Assembly: GCF_036588685.1 (NCBI RefSeq)
Contig: NC_086377.1
Coordinates: 67,958,283-68,022,282 of the forward strand
Reading direction: 5' to 3'
Source of the DNA: Mytilus trossulus
Lineage: Eukaryota; Mollusca; Bivalvia; Mytilida; Mytilidae
Length of the DNA: 64,000 bases
The position numbers and the translations under genes were made by a program. Under the pieces are notes generated by a model, which was given only the letters and a program-made list of their open reading frames with translations, was not told where the DNA came from and did no database searches. The stretch's first letter is position 1. Each line of letters opens with the position of its first letter. Below, piece after piece: positions 1 through 12,200 of the stretch.

Positions 1-41
1 TGTCTCATTGGCACTCACACCACATCTTCCTATATCTATTT
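1..41 (+). repeat. 3' tail of SINE-like element R1
   Basis: The window opens inside the 3' end of an interspersed element called R1 here. R1 ends with a conserved TCATTGGCACTCACACCAC block followed by TCTTCCTATATCTAT. The same tail recurs at 5517, 7320, 19487, 32752, 35227, 50555 and 50640, and in reverse at 2560 and 20787. The body of this copy lies before the window. Confidence 0.8.
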
Positions 42-1132
42 AAATTCAATTTATCTCGGGCATGCTATGCAGTAATACTTTTCCATATGCTCAGGCTTGG
101 GTGTACTCAGAGTAAATTTTGAGGTGAAAATACGGCCATTTAAGCCAAAGTGTCCACATGAACCTAAGAACTATGAATGGTTTGTTTACGTTTGTAGTAG
201 TCAGTCTTTTGTAATAGTAGTACTTTCAGTGTTATTCAATTTATACTGTTCTTACAATTGAACCAATGTAAATGAAACTATATCATAATCTTAACCAGCA
301 TGTGCAGATTTGCAATCGGGGTATAGCATCTTCAAGATGGCTGCCGATGCCATGGGAACTGAAAATTTTTCAAAAAGATTCAATCTTTTCAAAGTGCTTC
401 AATCTTTTTAAAACTTTACAAAAATGTTAAATCGCATGGGTAGATGTGCTCTTTGGCTTTGGAAATTAAACAAATGGCTGCCGTTGCCCTGGTAATAGGG
501 GAAAGGTACCAATCGTTATTGTTGGCAATTACAAATTTAGTTTATTATACTTTTGCAAGAATATATAAGTTTTCGATATATTTATCCATACATGTGTATA
601 GTCGAAAATTGTTCAAAGGACGAAGTAATGACGGTCATAAAAATACAACTTCAATGTATGTTTTAAGTTATTAAATGTATGAAGCCACAAAATTGTGATC
701 AAAATACATAATCAAAAATAATACAGAAGGGGGGAAAACATGAATAAAAATTTTCAGATCACTTCACACTAAACACTAAGATACCGATTATTTCTGTTAG
801 GGGGAAATTTAGGGGAGCACGATAATTTGTCCTCTAATTTCTTTTAAATATTCACAAGAAACACACTACTTTGCCCTTTCCGTTTCTACAATTTCCAAAA
901 CTATTTTTACAGAGATTTTAAATGAAGCAATTTGTTGATAATAATATTCCTCACCTTTCAAAAAATTTAATTAAAATTCCTGTTATCAAAAGTTGTTACT
1001 TCCTTAAAATTTCCAAGCTCAGAAACGACAATAAATTATGACCTAACATGTCGTTGATTTTAAATTAAACATGTGATTTTAGCATAATTTACCTTCGTTT
1101 AGGTTTAATATGTTGTGATATTGCTTGCAAAG
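42..1132 (+). other. intron of WAP-type gene copy A
   Basis: No coding exon was found here. From about 541 to 1132 the sequence is alignable by eye with 12690-13277, the intron before the micro-exon of copy B, so it is intron of copy A. The part before 541 is not matched in copy B and holds other repeat-like sequence with 'aagatggctgcc' words. The preceding coding exons of copy A must lie before the window. Confidence 0.6.
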
Positions 1133-1971
1133 CAGACTGTAGTCTTCCAGTAAGTATTATCCTCTTATCTTCATCACGTCTCCCGAAATTTTAAGTTGGA
1201 CTTTTGATACTTAATTGACGTTTGATTTTAGTTAGATTCGAATTTTATAATATACAAGTGGAACAAACATGTGAATAACGCAACACTCAGATATCAAAGA
1301 ACCCACGATTAACTAAAGTGACGTTCCTCTGAATTGATGGAAAGGTAAACAGATCATTACTGAACATCTGAAGGAAATTATCTAAGCAAGTTACATATTT
1401 TTGAGGATACACGTCTTTCTATACGTATATTACAAAAGTGCGCTTCATTCATTCGGTTCGTGTTCTTTATTCTTTAGTTTTCTATGTTTTGTCATGTGTA
1501 CTATTGTTTTTCTGTTTGTCTTTTTCATTTTTAGCCATGGCGTTGTCAGTTTGTTTTAGATTTATGAGTTTGACTGTCCCTTTGGTTTCTTTCGTCCCTC
1601 TTTTATAATGTATATTAGTTTCATCAATCAGTTTGGAATGATGTTGAATATAAGTATGTTATCTATTTTTGTCATTAACATAAACCCAACATGCAATATT
1701 AATGTGCCTTATAGGTTTATTGTCTGAAAGCTGCCGACTTATTTTTCTTTCGTCATTTTTAAATTTCTGCATTTGTTTTAACTAATGCATGAATAGTTGT
1801 TTGATTAGTGGCTTTGTCTTGTGATTGCTTAAACCAATGACAATGAATATCAAAATGCATTACTGATTCATCCATTTTCAAAAGTATACTATTGAATATC
1901 CTTTTAAATATGTTTTTATTTTTCAGACGTACCTAGACAAAATAGCGTCCAGATGGACTGGGAAAGGGTAG
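1133..1971 (+). CDS. WAP-type secreted protein, copy A: last two coding exons (5' part outside window)
   Basis: Two coding exons are recognised by comparison with copy B. The 17-nt micro-exon 1133-1149 has an acceptor ending AAAG and a GTAAGT donor. With the single base inherited from the upstream exon it encodes A-D-C-S-L-P. The terminal exon 1927-1971 follows CAG and encodes 14 residues (TYLDKIASRWTGKG) before TAG. The same frame and stop occur in copy B at 13999-14043, where differences are mostly silent or conservative (D/N, K/R, I/M, T/S, K/R), which supports selection on the protein. The upstream WAP exons lie before the window. The intervening intron holds a retroelement tail at about 1436-1620. 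No AATAAA lies directly after the stop. Confidence 0.6.
1436..1620 (+). repeat. retroelement 3'-tail-like repeat inside intron of copy A
   Basis: This segment, containing 'agccatggcgttgtcagt' and 'atgagtttgactgtccc', has a diverged counterpart at about 27245-27330, directly downstream of a reverse-transcriptase relic. I read it as a 3' tail of that retroelement family without its coding part. It is absent from the matching intron of copy B (13295-13998), so it inserted after the A/B duplication. Confidence 0.5.
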
Positions 1972-2544
1972 TTTTTGTCTGATTCTATTGTAAATTATAA
2001 CTTGAAACAAACGAACAAGCTGTTTGTTTTCAATGACATGTTTGTCAAAAATTTGTAAATCGACACAAAAACTCATACAAAACATACGAGTAAAAAGAAT
2101 GAATAAAAAATACTGAACTCAAACGAAAATTCAATTCGGACATTTGCCAATTAAAATAACAAAATTAAAAGCGCAAACTCACAAAACGAATTTACTATGT
2201 GAATTTTTTATTTGTTTTATGCTTTATATTAGTTTTTATGTTGTTCCTAAAAACTAAATGTCTGACTCCGACTACATATTTTGCTTTAACACCAAAAATA
2301 ATAAAAACAGAATATGTGTTTCCAAATTGAGAAAGGGTCTGGAAAATGTTCATGTTGCCCTCCCCCACACCACCACCAATCCCCCACCCAGAATATCAAA
2401 TGGTCGTCCCCTAAGGTAAGTTTGCAATATGTCATTATCATTTATACAACTATTGGTATACTGTTCGGGACAACCCCCTGTCTACGATATTAAGAATATA
2501 AAATGCATAGTCAAGGCGATTCATTCAAGTGAACCATATATAAA

Positions 2545-2735
2545 AAAGAAGATATGGTATGATTGCCAATGAGACAACTATCCACAAAAGACCAAAATGA
2601 CATAGACATTAACAATTATAGATAACCGTACGGCCTTCAACAATGAGTAAAGCCCATACCTCATAGTCAGCTATAAAAGGCCCCGATAAAACAATGTAAA
2701 ACAATTCAAACGAGAAAACTAACGGCCTTATTTAT
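2545..2735 (-). repeat. SINE-like element R1, reverse orientation
   Basis: It reads 'gatatggtatgattgccaat' then 'gagacaacta', the reverse complement of the R1 tail. R1 internal words follow in reverse order ('gtacggcctt', 'ctataaaaggcccc', 'gtaaaacaattcaaacgag'). It is a subfamily variant with an extra 'aaaatgacatagacat' stretch. Confidence 0.65.
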
Positions 2736-4485
2736 GTTAAAAAAAATGTGTCATGTTTTATGCTAGAACATTGCTTGTAGCCGGATTCTAAAATGCCATT
2801 TTACAAAAAGATATCCAACACACCTTTGTTCCTGCTGTTACACTGTTCTTCATTTGTCTGTTATCTATACACTGAGTGCTTATTGGACAATCAGCAAAAA
2901 AGAAAATTCCAAGTTCTTGAACATGTATAAATGAGATCAGGACTCAAAGGTTTTGATCTTCCAATCTCGAGTTGATCATGATACCATCAGATTTCCGATT
3001 TGAATCAGTGTTTAAGCCAGAATACATTATATCATTTAATGGACGACTATGACTAGAAAGTGACTGTATGGAACTATGAGACATTAACCTATGTGATGTT
3101 CTGAATCATTGTTAGTATAACCTGTTGTATTCGATTTAGAAAGTTGCATGCTAAATAACCTGTCGCACTCGAATAGTTCTTTCATAGTTTGATAATATAT
3201 ATCTTTTGTCATTTTGTTGGTTCCTTTTGAAATTCAATTTCATTGCGCCTTTCATTGCTGACTTCACAACGTGTTTGTTATTTCTTCATTCAAATCGTCG
3301 TGGTTTCCTATGTGTATCCACCTGTATACAACTTTTCGCCGCCGGTGTCAACAATTCTCTGCCAGTTTCGACTTTCCTCGGCCAGTGTCAGCTTTCCTTT
3401 TATTACCAAACATTAAACATGGTAGACTCACTTCTTATGCTGCTTCAAATGTCCAACTCATTCCCGTTTGTCGGGTTACGTGAAAAGATATTCTTGTATG
3501 TTTATCGTTATTGCAAATTCAGTGAAAGTCGATCCCTTACTTTAATCTGTTACATTTTAGTATTTAATTCAGTATCCGCATGTATTGGTTTTATTTACCA
3601 AACCTGTTTTATTCGTCTATCAATAACATTATTTCTATTTATGTTGTCCATCCAAGATATATTTAGTAGGGACCCTGTGGGATTTTTATAGGAGTATTTC
3701 GTAATTAATATCAATGTATTATTTGAATGTACCATATGGCAGAAGAAATTTAACGTACATAGTTTCAGAAAATTATTTGACCTTTGACCCCTAGCACGTG
3801 TCGGAATTTGATGACAATACAATTTTTTTCTGCCAAAATTTCTTCATCCCGATTATCCTTCATGCCAACTGAATATACATGTACAAAAACTGTAAAAATG
3901 TTGATAACTTGGATACAATGTCTTTAAAAGTAGTTTTTCTGTTTACTAAAGCTTATGTTGTCGTTATTAGCTTTTTCAAATGATTATAAAAGGAAATAAA
4001 CAGAGATAATAGTATTTAGATTGTGAAACTGGAAAAAATAAATTTGACTAAAACTGAACATATTTAGCAGGACAATTTTTATTTTATTACTTAAAGTTTG
4101 TTTATGATTGTAACTGATTTGGTGGAAATGACAAAACAAATAAGCATTTAAAACTGGAGAACATAAAAGAGAAAAGGGGGAGGAAAAAAAAAGGGGGGGG
4201 GGGGTCGGACCACTTTTTTTAACTTCAGATTTCGGAAACGAAGTATATCAATCATCATAGGGATTTTTGGATTTAATGTAATTAATTCTGGATTTATGTG
4301 TATATACGTCCAGTAAATCAGGGTTTTCATTCATCGGGTATTCGTATTGTTATAAAAGTAACTCTCCCAAAGCTTCTGACGTTAATCCCCAAAAATGTGT
4401 TTGATTTTGGCGTTACACAATCTTCTTTCAAAGCACTCCACAAAGTTATATACAGAATAATGTCAGTTACTGTTCGCCATGCATG

Positions 4486-4638
4486 CAGGGGCGGATCCAG
4501 TAATTTTAAAAAGATGGGTTCCCAAACTAGGACAAGGGAGGGCGTGAGGATTCCAACTATATGTCCCCATTTAAATGCATTAAATGCAAAAAGTGGGGGG
4601 TTTCAACCCCCAGAATCCTCCGCTTGGATCCGTCACTG
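4486..4638. mobile_element. 153-bp MITE with hAT-like terminal repeats
   Basis: The left end CAGGGGCGGATCCA and the right end TGGATCCGTCACTG are inverted complements with two mismatches. CAGGG-type termini are typical of non-autonomous hAT elements. The inside has no coding potential; it reads through several frames into neighbouring open frames, which I do not consider genes. No clear 8-bp target duplication is left. Confidence 0.55.
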
Positions 4639-4689
4639 CGGTGATCAACGATAACACAGAGCTAAATAGACTTTATATATATATAAAAA

Positions 4690-4727
4690 TATTTGGCACT
4701 CATACCACATCATCCTATATATCTATT
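4690..4727 (+). repeat. R1 tail fragment
   Basis: It contains 'ttggcactcataccacatca' followed by 'tcctatatatct', a truncated and mutated 3' end of R1. Confidence 0.55.
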
Positions 4728-5189
4728 GACATTGTATCCTGGCTGCACACTAGTTCAACAAAAGTTGCAGAGTTATGAAGAGTTATAACGTGTATAATGC
4801 ACTATCAAATAACCGACGAACATTTTTTACCTTTTTTTTTTTAGCTCGAACTGGAAAACTTATTTACGATACAGGGAATCTGCACAACAGACACTCAGAC
4901 TGGTTGCTTTGAACAGTTCACATTCATCAATCAATGTATTTTCCAAAAATATAAAAACATGTAATTTTATCGGGATTTTGAGATGAGATATTGTCAAATA
5001 AGGCCCTGGAAATCGAGATGGACAAAAGTAAACTCGGAATTTAGGAATTGTACCCCTCTGAACCCCAACCCATCATAATGGAGCAGGTCTTATAGCAGTG
5101 CAAAAGGAAAGAATTTAATATAAATGCAATTTTGAATGGTTTTATATTAGTCATATTTTAGGGCCTTTTAAAGAAGAAGGGCGAAAAAT

Positions 5190-5405
5190 ACCAGAGGAAC
5201 ATTCAAAGATAAACAGACAAACAATCGTAATCATGGCACAACATAAAAAACTAAAGAATAAGCAACACGAACACCATCAAAAACTTGGGGTCTCAGGTGC
5301 TCCGGAAAAGTAAGAATACTGTGTGGCACGTGTGGCACTCATCGTGTTGCTCATGCTATAACAAATCCAGCGAATAGTACAATTCTGTAGGTCACATTCA
5401 TTAAA
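5190..5405 (+). repeat. interspersed repeat with 'ctcaggtgctccgg' core
   Basis: The core 'ggtctcaggtgctccgg' and the following 'gtggcactcatcgtgttgct' are shared, in diverged form, with about 12040-12120. It is dispersed and non-coding. Confidence 0.45.
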
Positions 5406-5422
5406 GGGATTGAAGCTTACTG

Positions 5423-5553
5423 TTCAGTGTCAGCCTACTTCAGCTCCGTGTTAAAGACAGTACTAAGATCTATAATGGTTTTTCTTTTTTGCAAATTGTG
5501 ACTTGAATGGAAGGTTGTTTCATTGGCACTCATACAACATCTTCTTATATTAT
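5423..5553 (+). repeat. R1, 5'-truncated
   Basis: The R1 3' half is present: a 'ctgttcagtgtcag' variant of the ttgttcggtgtgag block, then 'ctccgtgttaaagacagtac', 'ctataatggttt' and a 'ttgtttcattggcactcat' tail. Confidence 0.6.
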
Positions 5554-5889
5554 CCACATAGATCGTGAATGCCATGTTAGCCACCAAAAGATTAAATCAT
5601 AATAAAAGATCAAGAATAAAATTAATGCTTTATTTTGGGTTTTTTTACGTTGGCTTTATATAACAAGTACAAAGACAAAAAAAATTTCAAAATGTTCTTA
5701 ATTAAGTCTGAATAAAAAAAAATCCTTCATCAAACACCATCAAACAGCTAGTTCCATCTTATTGCTCAGCAGTTGTTTCACAGCCTGAAAGTATAAAATA
5801 GTAGAAATATAAAACCATTTGTTCTATACCTATATAAACTCTTTTTCATTTTATAATATGAAAAAAAAAGAAAGAAAGGAGAATCTTCC

Positions 5890-6197
5890 TTGTAAAGAAT
5901 ATGAGATCGGTTGATGAATGCCCAGTGGCAAGTATTTCATTATAGTCAGGAGGATCAAAGATATAGATTGGTTAACTAATGCCCAGTCACAAATATTTCA
6001 TTATATTCAGGATGATCAAAGATATAGATTGGTTAATTAATCCCAGTGGCAAATATTTCATTATGTTCAGGAGGATCAAAGATATAGATTGGTTGATTAA
6101 TGTCAAGTGGCAAATATTTCATTATGTTCAGGAGGATCAAAGATATAGATTGGTTGATTAATGTCAAGTGGCAAATATTTCATTATATTCAGGAGGA
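5890..6197. repeat. tandem repeat, ~61-bp unit, about 5 copies
   Basis: Units start with 'ggatcaaagatatagattgg' and end near 'atttcattatattcag'. Unit starts are near 5950, 6011, 6071, 6132 and 6193, with a more diverged unit before them. The short open frame through it (MPSHKYFII...) comes from the repeat. Confidence 0.85.
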
Positions 6198-7069
6198 TTC
6201 AAAACAAATATATGAAATACTGTTTAGATCTGATGAATACAAAATTTAAAAACAATGTCCAGTATAGTTTTCTGTAGTTGCAAACTGATATGATGTAACT
6301 TTGTCAATATGACAATGTATTTAATTAACCTACTTTCATAAAAAGGTTTAAATACCAAAAATATTTCAGACATTTAAAAATCCTATTTACATGTACCTTG
6401 TAGAATTATGATTTTTTTTGCTTATATGCCTGGCTTAAACCATGTGTGGTTGAGTACATGCTGATGTTATGTTGTCAATTGGCCTGAGGTTTGCTTGTTA
6501 GAGAACAACAACATGGCTGGCATGAGTCATTGCAAGGATTTTTTTTAATTCCGAAAGCAAATCAGTTTCAATCTAATGCATTATAATTAAACTAAGTCTC
6601 CATCCCCACTGGTCGTTTCTGCGTATTTATACACCCAACACAGTCAGAAGACACCTCACTCTCTATAGTGGGTTTTAATACTAATGGAACGATTGAAATC
6701 AAGGTAATTTAAACTTATTGAGAGGAGAAATAAAGTTTGTGTCATGCATATTTTTAATTTACATATGTGCAATTTCTTTGATTTGATCCTTTACAAATGT
6801 TCTTTAAATTAAATGTATTTACAGGAAAGGTTGCTGCTTTTAATTAATAAGTTTGTAATTTTGATGGTCACTGTTGTACTTCAAATATAAATCTATGCAA
6901 CAGAGGTATCTAATGATTACCAGCAATTGCCATTGTAAACTTGGTCACATTTATTTATCAATAATTTATCATACTCAAATATATTGAGACATATTATATA
7001 TTTTTTCAATAAATTATGGATATCAAATGGCAGCAAAAGGACTTAAGATCCAGCTAAAATATTAAACAC

Positions 7070-7360
7070 CGCCACATTCTGTACCTGTCCCAAGTCAGGA
7101 GCCTGTTATTCAGTATAGTTGTCGTTTGTCTATGACATACATGTTTGAATGTGTTCATTTTGTACACTAATTAGGTCGTTAGTTTTCTCGTTTAATTACA
7201 TTGTCTTTTCAATGCCCTTTATAGCTTTCTATGCCGCGGTACATGATTTGCTCATTATTGAAGGCTACACAGTGACCTATAGTTTTTAATTTCTGTGTCT
7301 CTTAACTTAGTGGGGAGAGTTGTCTCATTGGCAATCATACCACATCTTCCTTTTTATAAT
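7070..7360 (+). repeat. R1, near full-length, diverged
   Basis: It begins near 'cctgtcccaagtcaggagcc', continues with 'gttgtcgtttgtctatgac', and ends with 'gagagttgtctcattggcaa' and 'catcttcc'. This is the same order as the full-length copy at 34956-35265. Confidence 0.65.
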
Positions 7361-9174
7361 AAACATTTTTACAATATTTGAACTAAAAATCAAATAAAAA
7401 AAATCATTCTATTAATAATTAAAGGGCCCTTCGGTACATATTAATTACAAACAAGAAAATAATAATAAAAAAAAAATACTACTTAATATTAAATTGTTAT
7501 TTGACAATTTACATAATTATATTCTTTTCTCTGATTTGCCTAGCAAATATTGAAATAATATAAACATTACGCCTTCTGTCATCTATTATATAATGCAGTT
7601 CATTGGGAATTATATTATGGCAGTTAAAAAATATATGGAACTATATAGCTTTAATTGTCCTGCCGACTCTGAATGAAGCTACTTTTATTTATTATCCCGC
7701 ATAGTGCCTCAATAGTTTTACCTGGAAAGGGAATTAACCCATATCTCTGAATTAAAAACCAACAGAAATTCTACACTGTCGATAATAGTTATCCTCGAGT
7801 GATTGCGAGCGAGTGATTATCAGTGTGAAGAGTATAAAATACTATAGTTTTCTTCGTGAAGAAATTGAAACACAGTATTAAATAGAAAATAATTGTTAAT
7901 CACCGATATCAAAGTTGTAAAATAGGAAGATACTTCTACGGAGCGCCGATTTTATAATTCCAATGAGAAAATATTTCATGTGGTTTGTAACGTCGTGAAC
8001 GTTCACGGCTATCTTTTTTCTCCTTTTCTTAGACGAAACATACCATCTTTACCAGGGTCGCGCCTTGCTCATGTAGAACAGATCAACACATATCCAACAT
8101 GATTTTACGGAGAAAATATTCTAGATTTTGGAAAAGTATGGATCCCCCCGTTATTTTTAGAAATAACACTTATTTTTGGCAAAAACATTAAAAAAATATC
8201 GTTAATATCAATAATTTCTTACCTTCTTCTACAATTTTACTCGAGATACTTACAAAATCAGATTCCTGGTTTATTTCTGCATTTGTGTGTCAATTTTCGT
8301 TGTCTGTTTACCTTTCTATAAATAGCGCGAGGAACGGAAAGGGTTAGCATTTGTCTGTCTCGATAGCTGAAAACTGACGTTTACGGCAACTCTTACCGTA
8401 GTTCAAAGATTTACTGCAAGCTAATATACACGTTGAAATATAAGATTATTACTGAATTAAAAAGCGCAGATACTGTAGTTTCTCAAGTTATTTTTATTTA
8501 TTTTTTACAGTGAGGGAAAAGTTGTTTATTTCGCAGTTACAAAAACGATGCAAATGCGAAAAATGCATTGCGGCAGATATAGGTTTTTTAACGTGACGTT
8601 CCTACAGAGTCCCTATATTTAGTATGTAAACCTTCCTTCGTATATGGCATAAAAACACATAGTTTTTATGCACATTAAAACGATGAATTACTTACAATTA
8701 CATTATGAGCATGAGGTGTGGATGGTACAGCAAACCGCACAAATGTTTAATTATGCGGTCGCATGGTCGTATGATTTACAAATAACAACAATAAGGCCGT
8801 GTTTGTTCTAATACTTAATTTACGTAAAAAGAAACATCTGTTTAATAACGAAGAAATTAGAAGACGAAAACGAAAAAACAACCAGTATCAGACAGTTGGG
8901 AATATAATTTATAACACACTTAGTAACGTTTATATATCCATAGCAATGCGTATTTCTTGATAGTCTTTATGTCTGTATTTCTTTTGTAGCCGATATTTTT
9001 GAATTCTGAATGTATGTACCATTTTTTGTTATTCTCTATAGTAAGTCACTGTTCTCTATCTTTTTTTTTATTGTCTATTTTAAGATATTGTATTAACACA
9101 GGCCTTATGTCGTATAGTAACGTCATCACAATACCTGCTACATAAAAAAAACACCTTCAACATTAATATTCAAA

Positions 9175-9181
9175 TATAAAA
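9175..9181 (+). promoter_or_regulatory. TATA box of WAP-type gene copy B
   Basis: TATAAAA lies 64 bp before the predicted ATG at 9239. The same geometry (TATA 49-64 bp before a signal-peptide ATG) holds for every other complete gene in the window. Confidence 0.5.
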
Positions 9182-9238
9182 CTAAACTTTCTCATTGTGT
9201 ATTTGTGTGCCATGATATTCGACAGGTTTAATACTATA

Positions 9239-12200
9239 ATGCGGTCTTGGATTATTATATTGTGTGTTATTTATCCAGTAAAGGTTTGTTTAGATATTAT
9301 TATTCTAAACAGCATTCATTAGAATAAAAATGAAATTGATGAATGCGGTTCTTAAATTTGATATATGCACTTTTGTGCTTCCTTTTAACATATGTTTTGT
9401 TTTGTTTTTGAATTAATTAAGATAATAAAACAATGTTAAATGCTGTACAACTAGTTTTGACATTTTACCTATCGTGTCTGTATGTTTTGTTCACGCATCA
9501 TTGTCATTATAATAGAATTTGAAGCGACTGTCATACAAGTGAGAGGTTTCACAAGCTGTATGACCAGTTTCAGTCCAATATTTTCTAAAGAAGAAAATGC
9601 CTTAACCAAGTCAGGAATATAATAGTTGTTATCCATTTGTTTGCTGTATTTTAGTTTTTAATTTGGTCATTTGATTAAGGACTTTCCGTTTTGAATGTCC
9701 TTAGAGTACAGTATTCTTGAGGTTTGTTTTTTTTTTTTGTTTTTTTTTTGGCAGTCACCGATTTCAAAAGAAACAATGAAAAAGAAATCGACTGCAACTC
9801 TGACCTTCCTAGTTATGTTGCAAAGACTAGTGGAAACATCTATACATTAGCACGTTCGTGTAGAGTTTAGATTGCAAATTAGTGTATATGTGATTTTTTT
9901 TAGTTGCATGCATTATTTTATACCATATTAATTTTTGAAATTTACAGAGAAAACGTAATTACAATTATGGCATTGACATTTGTTTTATTTATTTTTATTA
10001 CGTAACATTGAAATAGATAATGTTTATTTATATTGTTTATATAAGAACATTTTACTTCATTAAGTAATGAATCATAACTTTTTATGTGGAACTATAACGA
10101 TTTTAAAAAGTGGGACAATGAATAATAAACTGTATATATATGCATGTTTGGTTATATTTGACTGTACTTTTTAACAGATATTTGGGGTCTATAATTTGTA
10201 CGCTTTCGTCTACAAAACACTCGTAAATTTGTACAGTTTCGTCTACAAAACACTCGTAAATGACGTTCGATTCAAAATTTCATAAAATAAAATAAATTTA
10301 GATGTTGAATGCGTTTAGATTAAAATGAAATGTTTATAAAATAAGCTGTATGATTGTAAATATCTTCCCAAAAAAATATCTGGTTACAAAATGCAAATGC
10401 AAACAGTGTGGTGTCACTAAAAGGAACAAATATATACAAAAGTGTCCTTCAAACATCCGCGACTCTGTAGGTTATTAAATAATCTGAAGAAAATGTTTGT
10501 TTCGATAAACAAAACTTAAAGTCCTCTTTCAAGAGTTGAAAGCATCTAAACATGTCTATAAGAGTTTTAAACTAGAGACATGTTCGAGTTGATTTTGTTA
10601 AATATGTATGATAATTTATTAAAACTTATAGTCACAGAGTACCGTGACAAAGCCTGGTGTCTGTCATGCTTTCAAGAGTTGTAAAGATAATGAAGCATTG
10701 CCATCAACTTCTTTTTGCACCGGATCTGGGAAAGACGAAGAATGTTTAGGCAAGTACAATAACTCTTACTCAATCAAAACTGATATCATTGTGAAATAAA
10801 TGTGATGCTGGTTAAATATAAATGAAATAGCTACTCTACGACACGTATAACCAAAACAAATCGAAAGAGCGTAATAAAACAAGTTTTCACAGAAAAAACA
10901 AGAAAAATTGTATCAACGCATGAAATTAAAGGAAATGCAAAAAAAGCTAACCGAAGCAATAAAGTTTCTTACCTCAATTTTAGTGCAATGCCTTCAACAC
11001 GGAACAAGCACTGCAAGTTCACGATTGAAACACATTGTATACATGATATCTAAAGTTAAACGGATTATAAATAGTGTGTTAAAAGTACCGAAACAGTGTA
11101 CCAAACTATCCTGAAAATTGATAAACAAATTAATGTGAAGTTGTTGGCCTCAACTTTTGAAAATTAATGTTCACATTTAAATGCAAATGTTTCAAGTACA
11201 ACGCTTGTTCATAGATACATGTGAGTCCCTCATCAATTTAACAATTTTAACATTGCACTTCCATTATGATAAACCTCTACAATGCTCTATTTACACTATA
11301 AAATCATCGTCTATACATAACCTCTTTCACAGGAAGTGAGAAATGTTGTCCTTCCGAATGTGGACGCTGGATTTGCACAGAACCGATTCAGGTAAGTGGT
11401 TGTAAAAGTTTATTTACAAATTCCTAATTTCAGTTTTTGTAATCAACTCATTTGATTTTTTCATTTAAACATCCTCGATTTGAGCTAGAAAACTTACACA
11501 CTCAAACGAAACTTTATATCAGATAGAACAGGTCATTAAAAACAATGACTTACGCTTTTTACAAATGATATTCCATATTCATTTTGTGTGCTAAGTTTTA
11601 AATGCCAGTAAAATCAGAAAATATACTGCATTTGATGTGTAAATGTGTAATTGCTGTTGCTGTTGATCTTATCGTATTTATCAAATTTTGATAATGCGCC
11701 ATTCAAAGGCTTTGAAACATGTGTCATGCGAACGGAAAACTTTTTAATCACAGTGCGTATTTGTATAATTTACTAAACATGCTCAACGTTATTAGACACA
11801 TAGATATAATGTGAGGGTACCCACATTGTACCTACTTTGGCAGTTTTGTCACCTTCGTTTATTCATGATCCAGACAAGAGTTTATATTCTATGTTTACTT
11901 TGTAGATGTATCATTATTTATTATATGTTTCCGCGAATTTGATTTTTAATTAAAATTAAATCATAAACGATCTATTAATCTGTAATGCGAATTCCCTAAA
12001 TTGATTCCATGCTTACATTCACAAACTTAAAAATCGACACAGAAAATTAAAGACTAGGCACCACGAGCCCTATCAAAAACTGGGGGGGATCTCAGGTGCT
12101 CCGGAAGGGTAAAAGACTGACTAATGTGCGGCATATTTTCAAAATGTATATGCCCTGAATAGTTTGAACTTTATATACTAAAATTAATTCTTTACTACAA

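Larger units (their letters stand above)
1972..9174. other. intergenic, repeat-bearing
   Basis: About 7.2 kb between copy A and copy B with no exon I can support. It holds repeat pieces listed separately: R1 copies, a hAT-like MITE, a 61-bp tandem repeat and a 'ctcaggtgctccgg' repeat. It also has a G-run at about 4192-4204 and a diverged 'tactgaactc' repeat at about 2105-2190. A TATAAATAG word at about 8318 lies in a slightly more GC-rich stretch (7900-8650), but no exon was recognised after it. Confidence 0.5.

Noticed and set aside
3206..3691. 161-aa plus-strand open frame (MSFCWFLLKFNF...)
   Set aside because: T-rich and hydrophobic by composition, with no recognised domain, no TATA box at the usual distance and no paralogue in the window. 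An alternative frame is open over part of it. I cannot support it as a gene.
5890..6197. Possible CRISPR-like regular repeat
   Set aside because: The whole 61-bp unit is repeated with no variable spacers; it is an ordinary tandem repeat in a eukaryotic genome.
8310..8340. TATAAATAG word in a slightly GC-richer stretch, possible promoter
   Set aside because: No signal exon or downstream coding exon is recognisable within the next 900 bases.
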